Of a DNA stretch of 64,000 bases, positions 15,270-24,943 are shown piece by piece (the first letter of the stretch is position 1; the number at the start of each line of letters is the position of its first letter). The notes below the pieces were generated by a model. That model was not told the DNA's origin. It searched no databases and worked only from the letters and a program-made list of their open reading frames with translations. Source of the DNA: Victivallis lenta (GTDB taxonomy: Bacteria > Verrucomicrobiota > Lentisphaeria > Victivallales > Victivallaceae); assembly GCF_009695545.1 (NCBI RefSeq), contig NZ_VUNS01000014.1, positions 62,001-126,000 of the forward strand, in the 5' to 3' direction. Both the position numbers and the translations under genes were made by a program.

Positions 15270-16132
15270 GGTTTCTCCTCCGTCTGGTTTGCATCGGCGA
15301 GCCGGATGCCGTCATCGGTGATGACGATCTTCCGTTCCTTGTACAGCATGCCGATGAGCTGTTTGAATACGCGTTTGCTGAAACTGAAGCTGGCCTGAAT
15401 CTCTTCGACGCTGCTCTTCGAGTTGAGCGGCAGGAAGCCGCCGGCGTCTTCGAGCGCGTCGAGGATCGCCGGCTTTCCGGCGGCGACGCCGTCGAAACCG
15501 TCGGGGCGGAAACGGATATCCGCCCGGTTCTCCTCTTCCCGGATGCAGTGGACGAAGCCGGTGAAGCGGTCGCCCGGCTTGACGGCGCGGAACAGCTCGT
15601 TGTCGTAGATGATGCCGATGTATTTATCGTCAATGATGACGCGCCAGCCGAGGCGGGCTTTATCCCAGACCGTGAATTTGACTTCCTGGTTCGGAACGAG
15701 TTCCCGCACATCGCCGGTATAGAACCGGCTCAGCCGGCGCGAGGCGACGATCCGGCCGGTCTTTTCGTCGATGTAAAGCCGCACCAGGTAACTCCTGCCG
15801 GCCTCGACGCGCTGCGGCTGTTCGCGGAACGGCAGCAGCAGGTCCTTGTCGAGCCCCCAGTCGAGAAAGGCGCCGATCTTCGTCGTCTCCTTGACCCGCA
15901 GCACGGCGAGCGTGCCGACTTCAGCCTTCGGCTTCTGCGTCGTGGCGACCGGCCGGTCCTCGGAGTCGAGCGACAGGAACACTTCGAGTTCGTCGCCCTC
16001 TTTGAATCCCGCCGGCGCGAACTTCTTCGGCAGCAGGACGGTTTCGCGGTGATTCCGGCCGTCGGAAAGGTAGAATCCGAATTCGGTCTCCTTCTCCGCG
16101 GTCAGCAGTTGATGTTTTCCGATGTTCAGCAT
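15266..16132 (-). CDS. CvfB-like S1-domain RNA-binding protein
   Basis: A 288-residue protein with repeated S1-type OB folds. The region TLAVLRVKETTKIGAFLDWG with DKDLLLPFREQ is the canonical CvfB/YitL S1 motif, followed by RSYLVRLYIDEKTGRIVAS and a third S1-like unit (KFTVWDKARLGWRVIIDDKYIG). The C-terminal 60 residues form a winged-helix domain. CvfB proteins bind RNA and affect virulence factor or stress-gene expression in Gram-positives. The frame extends to 16204, but the ATG at 16132 follows GGAGG and starts the domain properly (MLNIGKHQLL). It lies two bases after the DUF89 stop. Confidence 0.85.
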   Translation of the reverse strand: MLNIGKHQLLTAEKETEFGFYLSDGRNHRETVLLPKKFAPAGFKEGDELEVFLSLDSEDRPVATTQKPKAEVGTLAVLRVKETTKIGAFLDWGLDKDLLLPFREQPQRVEAGRSYLVRLYIDEKTGRIVASRRLSRFYTGDVRELVPNQEVKFTVWDKARLGWRVIIDDKYIGIIYDNELFRAVKPGDRFTGFVHCIREEENRADIRFRPDGFDGVAAGKPAILDALEDAGGFLPLNSKSSVEEIQASFSFSKRVFKQLIGMLYKERKIVITDDGIRLADANQTEEKP

Positions 16133-16134
16133 AT

Positions 16135-16989
16135 TCAGAGGTTCCTCCCGATCAGGCGGATGGAGCCGAGCGGACTCTGCACGCGCTCCGCCACGACACG
16201 GCATTTGACCCGCAGCAGGAAGAAGACCGGCCGTTCGCAGCCTTCGTCGAGCGATTCGAAATTTCCCTGGCCTTTCGAGACGACCACGTCGGCGCCGCGC
16301 ATTGCGTCAAGCAGTTCCCGGCCGCTGTGGCGCAGCGAGACCCCCGGCGCCCGGTCGCCGGTGTCGACGATGCGGACTCCTTCGATGCCGGAGAGCGCGG
16401 CTTCGCGCCGGGTTACGTCGTTCAGGATCGGATATCCCCGCACGCCGACCGTGATTTTGTCGCGGTAGCGTTCGATGAGCAGCCGGTCGATCACGGCTTC
16501 GCCGCAGTTGTCGAGCATGTAGAAAATCGATCCGGCCGTGTCGAGGCGGCGCCGGAATTCGGCGCAGAGTTCGCGGTCGAACGGGAGATCGAACACTTCG
16601 CGAATCCGCTTCTCCGCTTCATGCAGTTCGAAATTCGGGTTTACACCGTAGTCGATGATGTTTCCGCCGATGGCGAGCCGCACGGCCGCCTCGAACGGAT
16701 CCGGATGCGCTTCGGCGGTGCGGCGCAGTTCCGGCAGGAGCGCGAGTCCGAGTTCGGTCGAGCGGTCCTTGATGTCCCGGAACGGGTCATCGATGCCGGA
16801 GAGCTCGGTGACGACGGAGTGGAACATCGCGGCGAACTCCGGCGGAGTCGTCTCCCGGTCCGCTTCGAGCACGAGTTTCAGCAGCCGGCGGACGAGGGCG
16901 TGCCGCTCCTCTTCCCCGCCGACCGCCTGCTTGGCGAGCTCGGAAAGCTGGGAGAGGATGCACGGATAACAGTCTACTTGAACGCGCAT
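16135..16989 (-). CDS. DUF89/ARMT1-like metal-dependent phosphatase
   Basis: A 284-residue protein. DCYPCIL near the start is the CxxC of bacterial DUF89 proteins, GGNIIDYG and YMLDNCGEAVIDRLL hold the metal-binding Asp/Asn residues, and SKGQGNFESL with LLRVKCRVVA completes the active-site signature. Characterised members are metal-dependent phosphatases that remove damaged or overflow phosphometabolites (for example fructose-1-phosphate). The protein is cytosolic. It starts 3 bases after the HIT gene stop in the same operon. Confidence 0.88.
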   Translation of the reverse strand: MRVQVDCYPCILSQLSELAKQAVGGEEERHALVRRLLKLVLEADRETTPPEFAAMFHSVVTELSGIDDPFRDIKDRSTELGLALLPELRRTAEAHPDPFEAAVRLAIGGNIIDYGVNPNFELHEAEKRIREVFDLPFDRELCAEFRRRLDTAGSIFYMLDNCGEAVIDRLLIERYRDKITVGVRGYPILNDVTRREAALSGIEGVRIVDTGDRAPGVSLRHSGRELLDAMRGADVVVSKGQGNFESLDEGCERPVFFLLRVKCRVVAERVQSPLGSIRLIGRNL

Positions 16990-16992
16990 CGT

Positions 16993-17490
16993 TTACGCCT
17001 CGGTCCAGTTCGAGCGCAGGAGCGCGGCGGTTGCCTCGAGCGCTTCCGGCACGCAGCGGATGTCCGCCAGCACCGGCATGAAATTATTATCGCCGTTCCA
17101 GCGCGGCACGATATGCATGTGCAGGTGGTCCGGCACTCCCGCGCCGGCTGCCGAACCGAGGTTGAAGCCGACGTTGAAGGCGTCCGGACTCACGACCTTG
17201 CGCAGCGTGAGCTCGGATTGGATGCAGAGTTCGAAAATCTCGGCGCGCTCCTCTTCCGACAGCAGCGGCAGGTCCGCGAGGTGACGGTACGGCGACACCA
17301 GCAGGTGTCCCGCATTGTACGGGTAGCGGTTCAGCATCACGAAAGCGGTTCTGCCGCGCCGGATGACCAGCATGTCCCCGGGCTTGCCGGACGGGGCGTC
17401 GCTGTCACAGAGAAAACAGCGTTTCTCCCTTTCCCCGCGGATGAATTCGACGCGCCAGGGCGCCCAGAGCGGACGGGGTGTTTCTTCCAT
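16993..17490 (-). CDS. HIT-family nucleotide hydrolase/phosphorylase
   Basis: A 165-residue HIT protein with the triad motif HLHMHIVPRW near residue 122 and upstream substrate-loop features (VMLNRYPYNAGHLLVSPYRH). PLWAPWR at the start and CFLCD are typical of the AP4A phosphorylase/FHIT-like branch, with one zinc-type CxxC. These enzymes cleave dinucleoside polyphosphates or nucleotidyl conjugates. It follows lnt with a 1-base gap. Confidence 0.9.
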   Translation of the reverse strand: MEETPRPLWAPWRVEFIRGEREKRCFLCDSDAPSGKPGDMLVIRRGRTAFVMLNRYPYNAGHLLVSPYRHLADLPLLSEEERAEIFELCIQSELTLRKVVSPDAFNVGFNLGSAAGAGVPDHLHMHIVPRWNGDNNFMPVLADIRCVPEALEATAALLRSNWTEA

Positions 17491-17491
17491 A

Positions 17492-19249
17492 TCATTGTTC
17501 CTTGGTTGGCTGATTGACCGTCAGGCTGCGGAGATGCCGTTTGCGCCGGACGAACTGTTCGACGGCAAACAGCATCCACGCGGCGCAGCCGATGCCGAGC
17601 AGCAGGACGAACCATTCGCCGAACCGGACGAAGACGGTTTTCTCCGGCTGCTCCGGCACATGGATGCGGACGGGCAGGATACCGCGCCCGCGGCGCAGTT
17701 CGAGCCGCTTTTCGGCTCCCGGCACTTCGAGAACCTGGGTGATCTCCCCCGTAGGCAGGACGACGAGGGAACCGCCGTTGTTGCCGCAGCGGACCATGGT
17801 CAGCCCGGTCTCGACCGCGCGGGTGACCGCGTTGGCGAGGTGCTGCTCGGGTTCGCTGCTGGTCGGGTACCAGGCGTCGTTCGAGAGGACCACGAGCACG
17901 TTTGCGCCGCGGAGCGCGAACGCCCGGGTCAGGTAGCTGAAGATGCCCTCGTAGCAGATGGCGACTCCGGCGCGGACGTTTTCCCCGAGCGGGACCGGGT
18001 TGAAATTCGTGCCGGGCGCCAGGTCGCGGTTCATGTCGATTCGGTCGATGATGAAGCCGGGCAGCAGCTCGCGGAACGGAATATACTCCCCGAACGGCAC
18101 GCGGTGGATTTTATCGTATTTGTGGACGAGCCGGCCCGACCGGTCGAAATGCAGCGCGCTGTTGGTGACCTGCGGCGTGCTGCCGTCGCGCGGAAGCGGG
18201 TCGCGGAAATCGATCGCTCCGACCAGCATCGGTACCCGGTAGGAGAGCCCGAGCGACTGGACGGTCCGGCGGAATTTTGCCGAGATCGGGTGGGCGGCGC
18301 GGAACGGAACCGGAACCGCCGACTCCGGCCAGATCACGATATCGGGCCGGACTTCCCCTTGCAGGGCTTCGCGTGCGAGCGCGGCATAGATATCGAGCGC
18401 TTCATCCGCCTCGGCCGGCGTCGCGTTCCGCCGCTGGGAGATGTCGCCCTGCAGCAGGACCGGGAACCAGTTCGGCTCCCCCGTCTTCGCATGGTGCGTG
18501 TAAAGCAGCAGTCCGGCCGCGTGCAGCAGAGCGAAGAGCGCCGCCGCGAGCAGCAGCAGCTTGACTCCGGCGAGCCGGAAGCGGGTCAGCGCCGCCCCGG
18601 CCAGCGCAGCGCCGAAGAAGGCCGGGACGAACATGATTCCGTAGTGTCCGGTGACCGAAGCGATCTGAAGAAGCGGAATATTCCGCCACATGGTGACCGA
18701 CAGGTCGTTCCACGGGAAGAGGCGTGACCGGGTCCACTCGAAGAGCGTGTAGAGCGCCGCCGCGCCGAAGGCGAAGAGGACGAGCCGCCCGAATGCGGCC
18801 GGTCCGGTGAGAAACCGTTTCCGCGCCTCGTACCCGTCGAGTTCGACCGCGAGCGGAAAGAGCGTGTTCCGCCAGAGGAACGGCAGGCACGCCGCCCAGC
18901 AGGCCGGCCAGAGCGAGATGACCCACGGCATCAGGAACGGGATCACCGGGTCGATTTCGCGCAGGAAACGGAAGGCGAAGAGCGACCAGCCGACGCCCCA
19001 CGCGTAACCGGCCAGCGCCGCGAACCTCCAGCGCGAACGGGCCGCGACGGCGATGACCGGCGTCAGCGCGACCAGCGCGAGGACGCTGAAGTTCAAAGGC
19101 GGCAGCGCAGCCGCGAAACAGCCGCCGCCCGCGAAGCAGAGGGCGAGCTCCGCGAGGCGGCGGCGGAACGAAACAAGACCGGCTTCATTCGGCTCTTTTT
19201 CAGCCGCCGGAACCGGTTTGCCGGAAAAAAACGAGCGTAAATTCAACAT
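17492..19249 (-). CDS. lnt: Apolipoprotein N-acyltransferase
   Basis: A 585-residue inner-membrane protein with six to seven hydrophobic segments in the first 250 residues, followed by a nitrilase-like domain facing the periplasm. The E-K-C triad is visible: E309 in IWPESAVP, K380 in YDKIHRVPFGEYIPF and C432 in ICYEGIF, with spacings of 71 and 52 residues close to E. coli Lnt (68 and 52). A C-terminal membrane helix ends it. It adds the third acyl chain to lipoproteins and implies a diderm envelope. The frame continues upstream to a TTG, but the ATG at 19249 (MLNLRSFF) is the sensible start. It is the first gene of a six-gene operon. Confidence 0.95.
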   Translation of the reverse strand: MLNLRSFFSGKPVPAAEKEPNEAGLVSFRRRLAELALCFAGGGCFAAALPPLNFSVLALVALTPVIAVAARSRWRFAALAGYAWGVGWSLFAFRFLREIDPVIPFLMPWVISLWPACWAACLPFLWRNTLFPLAVELDGYEARKRFLTGPAAFGRLVLFAFGAAALYTLFEWTRSRLFPWNDLSVTMWRNIPLLQIASVTGHYGIMFVPAFFGAALAGAALTRFRLAGVKLLLLAAALFALLHAAGLLLYTHHAKTGEPNWFPVLLQGDISQRRNATPAEADEALDIYAALAREALQGEVRPDIVIWPESAVPVPFRAAHPISAKFRRTVQSLGLSYRVPMLVGAIDFRDPLPRDGSTPQVTNSALHFDRSGRLVHKYDKIHRVPFGEYIPFRELLPGFIIDRIDMNRDLAPGTNFNPVPLGENVRAGVAICYEGIFSYLTRAFALRGANVLVVLSNDAWYPTSSEPEQHLANAVTRAVETGLTMVRCGNNGGSLVVLPTGEITQVLEVPGAEKRLELRRGRGILPVRIHVPEQPEKTVFVRFGEWFVLLLGIGCAAWMLFAVEQFVRRKRHLRSLTVNQPTKEQ

Positions 19250-19265
19250 TTCAGAACGAATCCCA

Positions 19266-19294
19266 TTGACAGAAAGCTGCTTTCGGTGTAATTT
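19266..19294 (+). promoter_or_regulatory. Promoter upstream of nadB
   Basis: TTGACA (19266-19271), 17 bases, TAATTT (19289-19294). The short palindrome TGTAA-T-TTACA overlaps the -10 region. Confidence 0.5.
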
Positions 19295-19407
19295 ACATCG
19301 CTTTACAGATAAATTCAAAACGGTTTTGGAAGAATTGCGGTGAAAGAGAGGGGCCGGAGCGGCTCTTCTCTTTTTCGCACGATTGTGCCGGAGCCAAGCG
19401 ATAGAGT

Positions 19408-21069
19408 ATGCGCAAAATGAAAATCGGTGAAATTCAGGAATTCGACCATCTTGTGATCGGCAGCGGTCTGGCCGGATTGTCGAGCGCGCTGCATCTGGCC
19501 GAATCCGGCCGCAGCGTCGCGGTCGTGACCAAGCGTGAAATCTTCGAGTGCAACAGCCGTCTTGCCCAGGGCGGCGTCGCCTGCGTGGTCGACAGCCTCG
19601 ACTCGTTCGAGGAGCATGTGAAGGATACGCTTGAGGCCGGCGCCGGGCTCTGCGACGCCGGTGCGGTCCGCGCCATCGTCGAGGCCGGCCCCGAAGCGAT
19701 CCGCGAACTCATCGACCTCGGCGCGAAGTTCACGACCCGCGGCGACCTCGGTTATACCGAGGATTCGAACGAGTATGACCTCGGCAGGGAGGGCGGCCAC
19801 CACAAGCGCCGGATTCTGCACGCCGGGGACATCACCGGCGCCGAGCTTGAGCGCGTGATGATCGAAGCGGTCCGTTCGAAGCCGAACATCCGGATTTTCG
19901 AATACCATGTCGCCGTGGACCTCGTGGTCAGCCACCGGCTGAACCTCGGCGGTCCGAACCGCTGTTTCGGCGCGTATGTGCTTGATGTGAAGAACGGCAC
20001 CATCGTGACCATGCTTTCGGCCACGACGACGATCGCCTGCGGCGGCGCCGGGAAGGTCTATCTGTACACGAGCAATCCGGATGTCGCCTGCGGCTCCGGC
20101 GTCGCCATGGCCTACCGGGCGGGCGCGAAGATCGCAAATATGGAATTCATCCAGTTCCATCCGACCATCCTCTACCATCCGACCATCCGTTCGTTCCTGA
20201 TCAGCGAGGCGCTGCGCGGGGAGGGCGCGGTTCTGAAGTGCCGCGAGACGCGCGACTCTGAGCCGGTCGAATTCATGCAGAAATATCACCCGATGAAGAG
20301 TCTTGCGCCGCGCGACGTCGTGGCGCGCGCGATCGACTCCGAAATGAAGCGTACCGGCGAAGAGTGCGTATACCTGGATATCCGCCATCACGACGAGGAG
20401 ACGCTGCGCCGCCGTTTCCCGAACATCTTTGCTAAGTGTCTCGAGGCCGGCATCAATATGGCGAAGGACCTGATTCCGGTGGTGCCGGCCGCCCACTTCG
20501 TCTGCGGCGGGATCAAGACCGACGTGAACGGCGAATCGAGTATCCAGGGGCTGTTCGCCGTCGGCGAATCCGGCTGCACAGGGCTGCACGGGGCGAACCG
20601 CCTTGCGAGCAACAGCCTGCTGGAGGCGCTGGTCGTGCCGAAGTTCGCCGCAAAGGAGATCGAGCGGAAATACCCGCTGTTCAACGCCGGGCGTCCTCCG
20701 GCCGAAGCGGCGCTGAACTGGACCACCGGCAATGCGACGGACTCCGACGAGCAGGTCGTCATCACCCACAACTGGGACGAGATCCGCCGCTTTATGTGGG
20801 ACTATGTCGGAATTTACCGCACGAACAAGCGCCTTGAACGCGCGAAGAACCGGATCAAGATGATCCGCAAGGAGATCGAAAAGTATTACTGGGATTTTCT
20901 CGTCACCGCCGACCTTGTCGAACTGCGCAATATCGCGACGGTGGCGGAGCTCATCATCGATTGTTCGCTCCTGCGGCACGAGAGCCGCGGACTACACTAC
21001 AACGCCGATTATCCGTACCGGGACCCCGAGCTCGAGTGCGTCGATACGGTCATTCAACGGAAGCTGTGA
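19408..21069 (+). CDS. nadB: L-aspartate oxidase
   Basis: A 553-residue flavoprotein. FDHLVIGSGLAGLSSALHLA is the FAD Rossmann motif. NSRLAQGGVACVV is the second signature, and EGGHHKRRILHAGDITG, EFIQFHPT and GLHGANRLASNSLLEALV are the substrate and FAD regions shared with the succinate dehydrogenase flavoprotein family. LAQGG without the histidine used for covalent FAD attachment, and the overall length, identify L-aspartate oxidase rather than SdhA. It makes iminoaspartate for NAD synthesis in the cytosol. It leads the operon nadB, pcnB and a glycosylhydrolase-like gene. nadA and nadC are not in the window. Confidence 0.94.
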   Translation: MRKMKIGEIQEFDHLVIGSGLAGLSSALHLAESGRSVAVVTKREIFECNSRLAQGGVACVVDSLDSFEEHVKDTLEAGAGLCDAGAVRAIVEAGPEAIRELIDLGAKFTTRGDLGYTEDSNEYDLGREGGHHKRRILHAGDITGAELERVMIEAVRSKPNIRIFEYHVAVDLVVSHRLNLGGPNRCFGAYVLDVKNGTIVTMLSATTTIACGGAGKVYLYTSNPDVACGSGVAMAYRAGAKIANMEFIQFHPTILYHPTIRSFLISEALRGEGAVLKCRETRDSEPVEFMQKYHPMKSLAPRDVVARAIDSEMKRTGEECVYLDIRHHDEETLRRRFPNIFAKCLEAGINMAKDLIPVVPAAHFVCGGIKTDVNGESSIQGLFAVGESGCTGLHGANRLASNSLLEALVVPKFAAKEIERKYPLFNAGRPPAEAALNWTTGNATDSDEQVVITHNWDEIRRFMWDYVGIYRTNKRLERAKNRIKMIRKEIEKYYWDFLVTADLVELRNIATVAELIIDCSLLRHESRGLHYNADYPYRDPELECVDTVIQRKL

Positions 21070-21078
21070 TTTTTTGCC

Positions 21079-22338
21079 ATGAAACATGATTTACCGGTCG
21101 CGCCCCATGTCGTCGATCTGATTTCCGAACTCCAGAACGCCGGATACGAAGCTTATATCGTCGGCGGGGCGATCCGCGATCTGCTGCTCGGGCGCAAGCC
21201 CAAGGACTTCGATATTTCAACCTCCGCCACGCCGGAGGAGGTCCGCGCCGTATTCGGGCGCCGCATCGCCCGGATTATCGGCAAGCGTTTCCGGCTGGTT
21301 CACGTCGAATACAGCGGGGAGCTGTTCGAGGTCAGCACGTTCCGCCGGGCGCCGACGCGCACGGCGGCGAATTCGAAGAAGGAGTTGCCGGAGAATCTGA
21401 TTCTTTCGGACAACTCCTTTGGCACGGCGGAGGAGGACGCCTGGCGGCGGGACTTCACGGTCAACGCGCTCTTCTACGATCCGGTCAATTCCGAGCTGCT
21501 CGACTATACGGGGCAGGGGATCGACGACATCCGCAACCGGGTCGTCCGGGCGATCGGCGACCCGAAGCTGCGGTTCGAGGAGGACCCCGTCCGCATGCTG
21601 CGGGCGCTGAAGCTGATCGGCCAGTACGACTTCACGATGGATGCGGCGACCGAGAACGCGCTCTTCTCCGAACTTGAGCTGATCCGGGTGGCGGCGCCGT
21701 CGCGCCTGGCGCTCGAGCTTGAGAAAATTCTGTCGAGCGCCTATGGCGACAAGCATTTCCAGGCGTTCCACGACTACGGGCTGCTGCCGTATTTCCTGCC
21801 GGAACTGAACGCGGCGTGGGATACGCCGCACGGGGATTATGCGCTGAATCTCCTGAACGAACGCAATTGCCGGGTCAGGGAGGGGCTTTACCGCAACAGC
21901 GTCTCGCTCGCCATGGCGGCGCTTGCGCTGCCGTTCGTCGAGCTTGAGTGCGGCGGCAAGCCGGGCGACCTCTGGAATCCGGGACCGGATTCGACGGCCG
22001 CGATCCGCGGTGTGCTCGATCGGCTGTTCAAGCCGCAGACGATGATGAACCGCATGACCATGTCGGCCGAACGCGTGCTGATTCTGCAGTCGCTTTTCCG
22101 GGACGAAAAGGCGAAACCGCGTCTGATCGAGGCGAAGTCCTATCCGCATGCCCGGGAGCTGATGCTGCTCCGGCTGTCGGTTGCGGAGGAGGATACGGCC
22201 GAGGCCGAGAAGCTGTGGCCGGCGGCGGTTCCGCGCCGCCGCATTTCCGCGGCGAAGCGCGAAGATTCCGAAAGATCCCCGCGCCGCCGCCGTCGCCGCG
22301 GCCCGCGGAAAGAGAAAGAGAAATCGCAGGAGGCATAG
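21079..22338 (+). CDS. pcnB: Poly(A) polymerase / tRNA nucleotidyltransferase-type enzyme
   Basis: A 419-residue class II nucleotidyltransferase. YIVGGAIRDLLLGRKPKDFD contains the metal-binding Asp pair, EVSTFRR the third region, and AWRRDFTVNALFYD the ERR/RRDFTxN motif, followed by RALKLIGQYDFTMD. The C-terminus ends in a highly basic tail (SPRRRRRRGPRKEKEKSQ), as in E. coli-type PcnB, which favours poly(A) polymerase I over CCA-adding enzyme. No separate CCA enzyme is visible in the window, so a dual role cannot be excluded. It sits 9 bases behind nadB, and the next gene starts 4 bases after its stop. Confidence 0.85.
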   Translation: MKHDLPVAPHVVDLISELQNAGYEAYIVGGAIRDLLLGRKPKDFDISTSATPEEVRAVFGRRIARIIGKRFRLVHVEYSGELFEVSTFRRAPTRTAANSKKELPENLILSDNSFGTAEEDAWRRDFTVNALFYDPVNSELLDYTGQGIDDIRNRVVRAIGDPKLRFEEDPVRMLRALKLIGQYDFTMDAATENALFSELELIRVAAPSRLALELEKILSSAYGDKHFQAFHDYGLLPYFLPELNAAWDTPHGDYALNLLNERNCRVREGLYRNSVSLAMAALALPFVELECGGKPGDLWNPGPDSTAAIRGVLDRLFKPQTMMNRMTMSAERVLILQSLFRDEKAKPRLIEAKSYPHARELMLLRLSVAEEDTAEAEKLWPAAVPRRRISAAKREDSERSPRRRRRRGPRKEKEKSQEA

Positions 22339-22342
22339 AGGG

Positions 22343-23686
22343 ATGGGACGGAGCTCGAAGATTCTCCGGCTGCTGCCGCTGCTGGCGGCCTGCTGCATGC
22401 TGGAAGCCGGGGAAAGCGTGCTCAAAGTTCCCGGAACCGGAAAGCCGGTCGCTTACGGCGGCCGGTTTTCGAATGCGAAGGTCATGATTCCCGACACCTA
22501 CCGGCCGAAGGCGCGCGAGATGCGCGGCGCCTGGGTCGCGACGGTCGAGAACCTCGACTTTCCGAAACATGCCGACGCCGCGTCGTTCCGGCGCGACTAC
22601 CTTGCGGTGGTGGACAATCTGAAGAAGTCGAACTTCAATACGATCATCTTTCAGGTGCGTCCGATGAACGATGCGTTTTACCCGTCGAAGCTGAATCCGT
22701 GGTCGCGCTGGATGACCGGGGCTGAGGGAAAAACGCTCGGCTTCGATCCGCTCGACTTCATGGTGAAGGAGGCGCACCGGCGCAACCTCGAATTCCATGC
22801 CTGGCTGAATCCGTACCGGGTCGTTTCATCGACCAGGCTGCGCAAGGCCGCCTACCTGCGTACGCTGGCCGCGAACAATTTCGCACGGAAAAATCCGCAT
22901 CTCGTGCTCGAGGTGAAGCGCAAGGACGGCACATACTCGCTGCTTCTGAATCCCGGCGAACCGCGGGTCGTGCGCCATATCCTGGCGACGGTGCGCGAGA
23001 TCGTCGAAAACTATCCGGTCGACGCGATCCATTTCGACGACTACTTCTATTTGTACGGCGGTGTCGGCAATTCGGATCACAGCACCTTCCGGCAGTACAA
23101 TCCGCGGCGGCTGTCTCTCGAGGACTGGCGGCGGGCGAATGTCGACGCCATCATCAGCGGCGTAAAGCGGGAGCTGACGGATTACAACCGCCGCAGCGGG
23201 CGCAAGGTCGCCTTCGGCGTGAGCCCGTTCGGCATCTGGGCGAATAAAAAGAGCATGTCGTCCGGCTCGCTGACCGGAGGGAATCAGTCGTTTTTCTCGC
23301 AGTACGCCGATACCCGCGGCTGGGTGAAGAAAGGGTGGGTCGATTATATCGCGCCGCAGCTCTACTGGCCGTTCACGATGGATGTCGCCGCCTATGCGGC
23401 GCTGGCCGACTGGTGGGCCGATGTCGTCCGCGGGACTCCGGTGAATCTCTACATCGGCCACGGCGCCTACCGGCTCGGGGCCGACAGCCGCTGGCACCGC
23501 GGCGAGCTGGCCGATCAGCTCCGCTACAACACGAAGCTGCGCGAGGTGGACGGCTCGATCCTGTTCTCTTATCGCAATGTGTTCTCGCCCTCGAATCCGG
23601 TCATGCGGGATGCCGTCGGCAAGGTTCTGCGCGAATACTGGAAAACTCCCGTGCCGTGTCCGCCTTGCGGCAATGTCCGCCGCTGA
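22343..23686 (+). CDS. Family 10-like (GHL10/DUF187) secreted glycosylhydrolase
   Basis: A 447-residue protein with an N-terminal export signal (ILRLLPLLAACCMLEAGES; the CC could also be read as a lipobox-like end). REMRGAWVATVENLDFPKH opens the GHL10 domain, FNTIIFQVRPMNDAFYPS, FHAWLNPYRV, VDAIHFDDYFYLYG and VAFGVSPFGIWAN follow in family order. DYIAPQLYWPF near the end is also conserved. The group includes YngK-like enzymes, likely acting on cell-wall or extracellular glycans. The frame extends upstream into pcnB, but the ATG at 22343 has the GAGGG site and leaves a normal signal peptide. It is the last gene of the nadB operon. Confidence 0.87.
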   Translation: MGRSSKILRLLPLLAACCMLEAGESVLKVPGTGKPVAYGGRFSNAKVMIPDTYRPKAREMRGAWVATVENLDFPKHADAASFRRDYLAVVDNLKKSNFNTIIFQVRPMNDAFYPSKLNPWSRWMTGAEGKTLGFDPLDFMVKEAHRRNLEFHAWLNPYRVVSSTRLRKAAYLRTLAANNFARKNPHLVLEVKRKDGTYSLLLNPGEPRVVRHILATVREIVENYPVDAIHFDDYFYLYGGVGNSDHSTFRQYNPRRLSLEDWRRANVDAIISGVKRELTDYNRRSGRKVAFGVSPFGIWANKKSMSSGSLTGGNQSFFSQYADTRGWVKKGWVDYIAPQLYWPFTMDVAAYAALADWWADVVRGTPVNLYIGHGAYRLGADSRWHRGELADQLRYNTKLREVDGSILFSYRNVFSPSNPVMRDAVGKVLREYWKTPVPCPPCGNVRR

Positions 23687-23704
23687 CGTTTCGTCCGGCG
23701 GCGG

Positions 23705-24943
23705 TCAGGCGTTCCGTTCCTCGATGCTTTCGCGGTAGAACTCGGCGAGACGGCTGCTCATGGTGTTGTAGCTGTAACGAGTTTCGGCTTCGCGGCGGGC
23801 GTTCGCCGCGAGCTTGTCCTTGAGTCCGTAGCGCGACAAGGTCCGGTAGGCGTTCAGAAGGCTGCCGAGATTGTCCGGCTCGAAAAGCAGCCCGTTTTCA
23901 CCGTCGCGCACGAGCTGTTTGAGGCCGCCGACCGCCGAGGCCAGCACGGGAAGCCCCGCGCTCCACGCTTCGAGCACGACAATGCCGAAGGTTTCGTCGC
24001 GCGAGGGCATGATGAAAACGTCCGAATCCTGGTAAGCCGCGATAAGACGTTCGTCGTCCGCTCCCAGCCCCGGCACGATGGTGACGCGGTCGTCGACCTG
24101 CAGCTCCTTCGCAAGCTCGGTCAGCTCCTTTAAATAGTAGTCGGTGCTCGGGGGGCCGATCAGCAGGGCATGGACGTTTTCTCCCTCTTCGGTCAGGGTC
24201 GAAACGAACCGGACGAGCAGCTTCTGATTCTTCTGATCGTCGATGCGCGAGACGCAGAGCAGCAGCGTCCGGTAGGGCGGAATGTCGAACGCCTTGCGGA
24301 CGTTGGTTTTGACCGGAGTTGCGAAACGTTCGTAATCGACGCCGTTCGGCAGCCGCAGAATCCGTTTGTTCGGCCATCTTTCCCGGAGGAAGTCAGCCTC
24401 TCCCTCGCCGACGCAGACGATGCCGTCGGCGTCGGAAATGAAATTCCGGCGCCAGCCGTAGACCAGCTCGATGAATCTGCCGCAGGAGAAGGTGTGACGC
24501 AGCGGGCGTTCCATTTCCCGGCGCTCCTTCTCCGGCGTCTGCAGGTAGCCGCGGTGGAAACTTACGATGTACGGAATTTTTCTCTGCTTCGCGGCGGCGC
24601 GGACCATTCCGGCGATCCGGCCCGAGCTGTGCACGTGCAGCAGGTCGAAATCCGTGCTTTGCAGATAACGGTAGAGCGGAAGGGATACCGGGTTGCCGCC
24701 GCGGCGGTCCAGCCGGTGCTTGTCCTCTTCCGAGAGCGGCCAGTACGGGTAATAGTAGGGGAAGCGCCGGATCTCGATGCCGCCGCGCTCTTCGAACTCG
24801 ACCGGCGCCATCGCCGTGGTGCTGAGAATCTGCGAATCGATATTGTGGCTTCGCAGCCCGAATACGCTGTTCCAGAGGGAGTTTTCGGTGCCGCCCCATT
24901 CATCGAAGGCGAACCGTCTTAGAATTTGAGCGGTTTTCAGCAT
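23705..24943 (-). CDS. Glycosyltransferase family 4 (GT-B) protein
   Basis: A 412-residue GT-B glycosyltransferase. The N-terminal half contains LLHVHSSGRIAGMVRAAA and a Tyr/Arg-rich acceptor region. The C-terminal half has RILRLPNGVDYERF, LLCVSRIDDQKNQKLLVRF, the nucleotide-sugar site SRDETFGIVVLEAWSAGLPV (E-x7-E), and AVGGLKQLVRDGENGLLF. It probably transfers a sugar from an NDP-sugar in cell-surface polysaccharide or glycolipid synthesis. It overlaps the upstream GT2 gene by 7 bases, so they form one operon. It converges on the glycosylhydrolase gene. Confidence 0.9.
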   Translation of the reverse strand: MLKTAQILRRFAFDEWGGTENSLWNSVFGLRSHNIDSQILSTTAMAPVEFEERGGIEIRRFPYYYPYWPLSEEDKHRLDRRGGNPVSLPLYRYLQSTDFDLLHVHSSGRIAGMVRAAAKQRKIPYIVSFHRGYLQTPEKERREMERPLRHTFSCGRFIELVYGWRRNFISDADGIVCVGEGEADFLRERWPNKRILRLPNGVDYERFATPVKTNVRKAFDIPPYRTLLLCVSRIDDQKNQKLLVRFVSTLTEEGENVHALLIGPPSTDYYLKELTELAKELQVDDRVTIVPGLGADDERLIAAYQDSDVFIMPSRDETFGIVVLEAWSAGLPVLASAVGGLKQLVRDGENGLLFEPDNLGSLLNAYRTLSRYGLKDKLAANARREAETRYSYNTMSSRLAEFYRESIEERNA